Assembly (NCBI GenBank): GCA_023386135.1 | Contig: JAEWKG010000003.1 | Location: 1-14,632, forward strand | DNA: 14,632 bases | Reading direction: 5' to 3' | Origin: Pseudomonadota bacterium | GTDB lineage: Bacteria; Pseudomonadota; Alphaproteobacteria; Sphingomonadales; Sphingomonadaceae | Shown: positions 14,442 through 14,632 of the stretch, piece by piece | Layout: each line of letters starts with the position of its first letter | Position numbering within the stretch: the stretch's first letter is position 1 | Translations under genes and position numbers: made by a program | The notes under the pieces: generated by a model | The model's input: only the letters and a program-made list of their open reading frames with translations | Database searches by the model: none | What the model was told of the DNA's origin: nothing

Positions 14442-14632
14442 TCAGCTGTCCCACGGTTGCAGCACGCACCCGTAGCCCTTTCGGTAAGTCGCGGTGTCGC
14501 TGGCGAGGATCAGCATGCGCGCAGTGACGCTCTTGGCTTCGTCGTCGTCGGACAGCGTGACCAGTTCCATCCCGGCGAGCTTGTCCTTGGTGCAATCCTC
14601 CAGGCTCCGCCCCGCGACGTAGCGGCAAGAGC
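14442..14632 (-). CDS. C-terminal end of an uncharacterised protein, cut by the window edge
   Basis: The minus strand is open in one frame from the right edge to a TGA at 14444-14442, giving 62 residues. Visible features are CRYVAGRSLEDC near the edge, a middle GMELVTLSDDDEAKSVTAR, and an ending TYRKGYGCVLQPWDS. The three cysteines suggest an exported protein. The pattern resembles the N-terminal region that precedes the serine-hydrolase (beta-lactamase-like) domain in some sphingomonad proteins, and small stand-alone proteins of this type; this is recollection, not a search. The catalytic domain is absent, since the frame ends here. Codon composition matches the neighbours. Another minus-strand frame in the same place (14628-14398) runs into mnmA and looks like a shadow. 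Confidence 0.7.
   Translation of the reverse strand, partial: SCRYVAGRSLEDCTKDKLAGMELVTLSDDDEAKSVTARMLILASDTATYRKGYGCVLQPWDS

Noticed and set aside
14398..14628. A 76-codon minus-strand frame at the right edge
   Set aside because: It runs across the mnmA 3' end, and its product lacks the patterned cysteines of the alternative frame ending at 14442, which is the better gene candidate.

Overview
The window is a dense, GC-rich stretch of alphaproteobacterial chromosome. It most likely comes from the Sphingomonadales (Sphingomonadaceae or Erythrobacteraceae). The assignment rests on an NAD-specific glutamate dehydrogenase of the very large class, a SciP/DUF1153 cell-cycle regulator, a CYP153-type P450 and an exact general-stress (EcfG-type) promoter. 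It is an inference from gene families, not a database match. No integrase, insertion sequence, CRISPR array, rRNA or tRNA was seen.

Layout, left to right. Bases 1-4322 (+) are the large glutamate dehydrogenase, cut by the left edge. Bases 4368-6745 (+) hold a ferredoxin-reductase-type FAD enzyme and a class III CoA-transferase joined by an ATGA overlap. Bases 7791-6742 (-) are queG (epoxyqueuosine reductase), ending tail to tail with the CoA-transferase on a shared CTAG. Diverging from queG after 45 bases is an ABC-2 export pair, ATPase then permease (7837-10049, +), also joined by ATGA. A 107-base gap with a candidate promoter leads to a CYP153-family cytochrome P450 (10157-11485, +) and then a Tat-exported lipoprotein MsrB (11568-12053, +). 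A hairpin terminator separates msrB from a convergent small GlsB/YeaQ-type membrane protein (12386-12126, -), which has an exact EcfG-type promoter. Next is a two-gene minus-strand unit, a 98-residue unknown protein followed by SciP (13161-12566). It is divergent from mnmA (13290-14441, +). The right edge carries the C-terminal end of an unrecognised minus-strand gene.

Functional themes are central nitrogen metabolism (GDH), tRNA anticodon modification (QueG and MnmA), oxidative-stress or envelope repair (MsrB, GlsB), cell-cycle transcription control (SciP) and lipid or hydrocarbon oxidation (CYP153, with a possible reductase partner 4.5 kb upstream and no ferredoxin gene in view). Most genes are ordinary core genes.

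The least conventional signals are small. A pair of 28-30 base REP-like repeats lies just after the P450 and just after sciP, with matching loops and flanks but differing inner stems that still pair. An RNA hairpin could hide the ribosome binding site of the gene ahead of sciP. An 8-base inverted repeat brackets the queG/ABC divergent gap. I did not find a convincing new multi-gene system.
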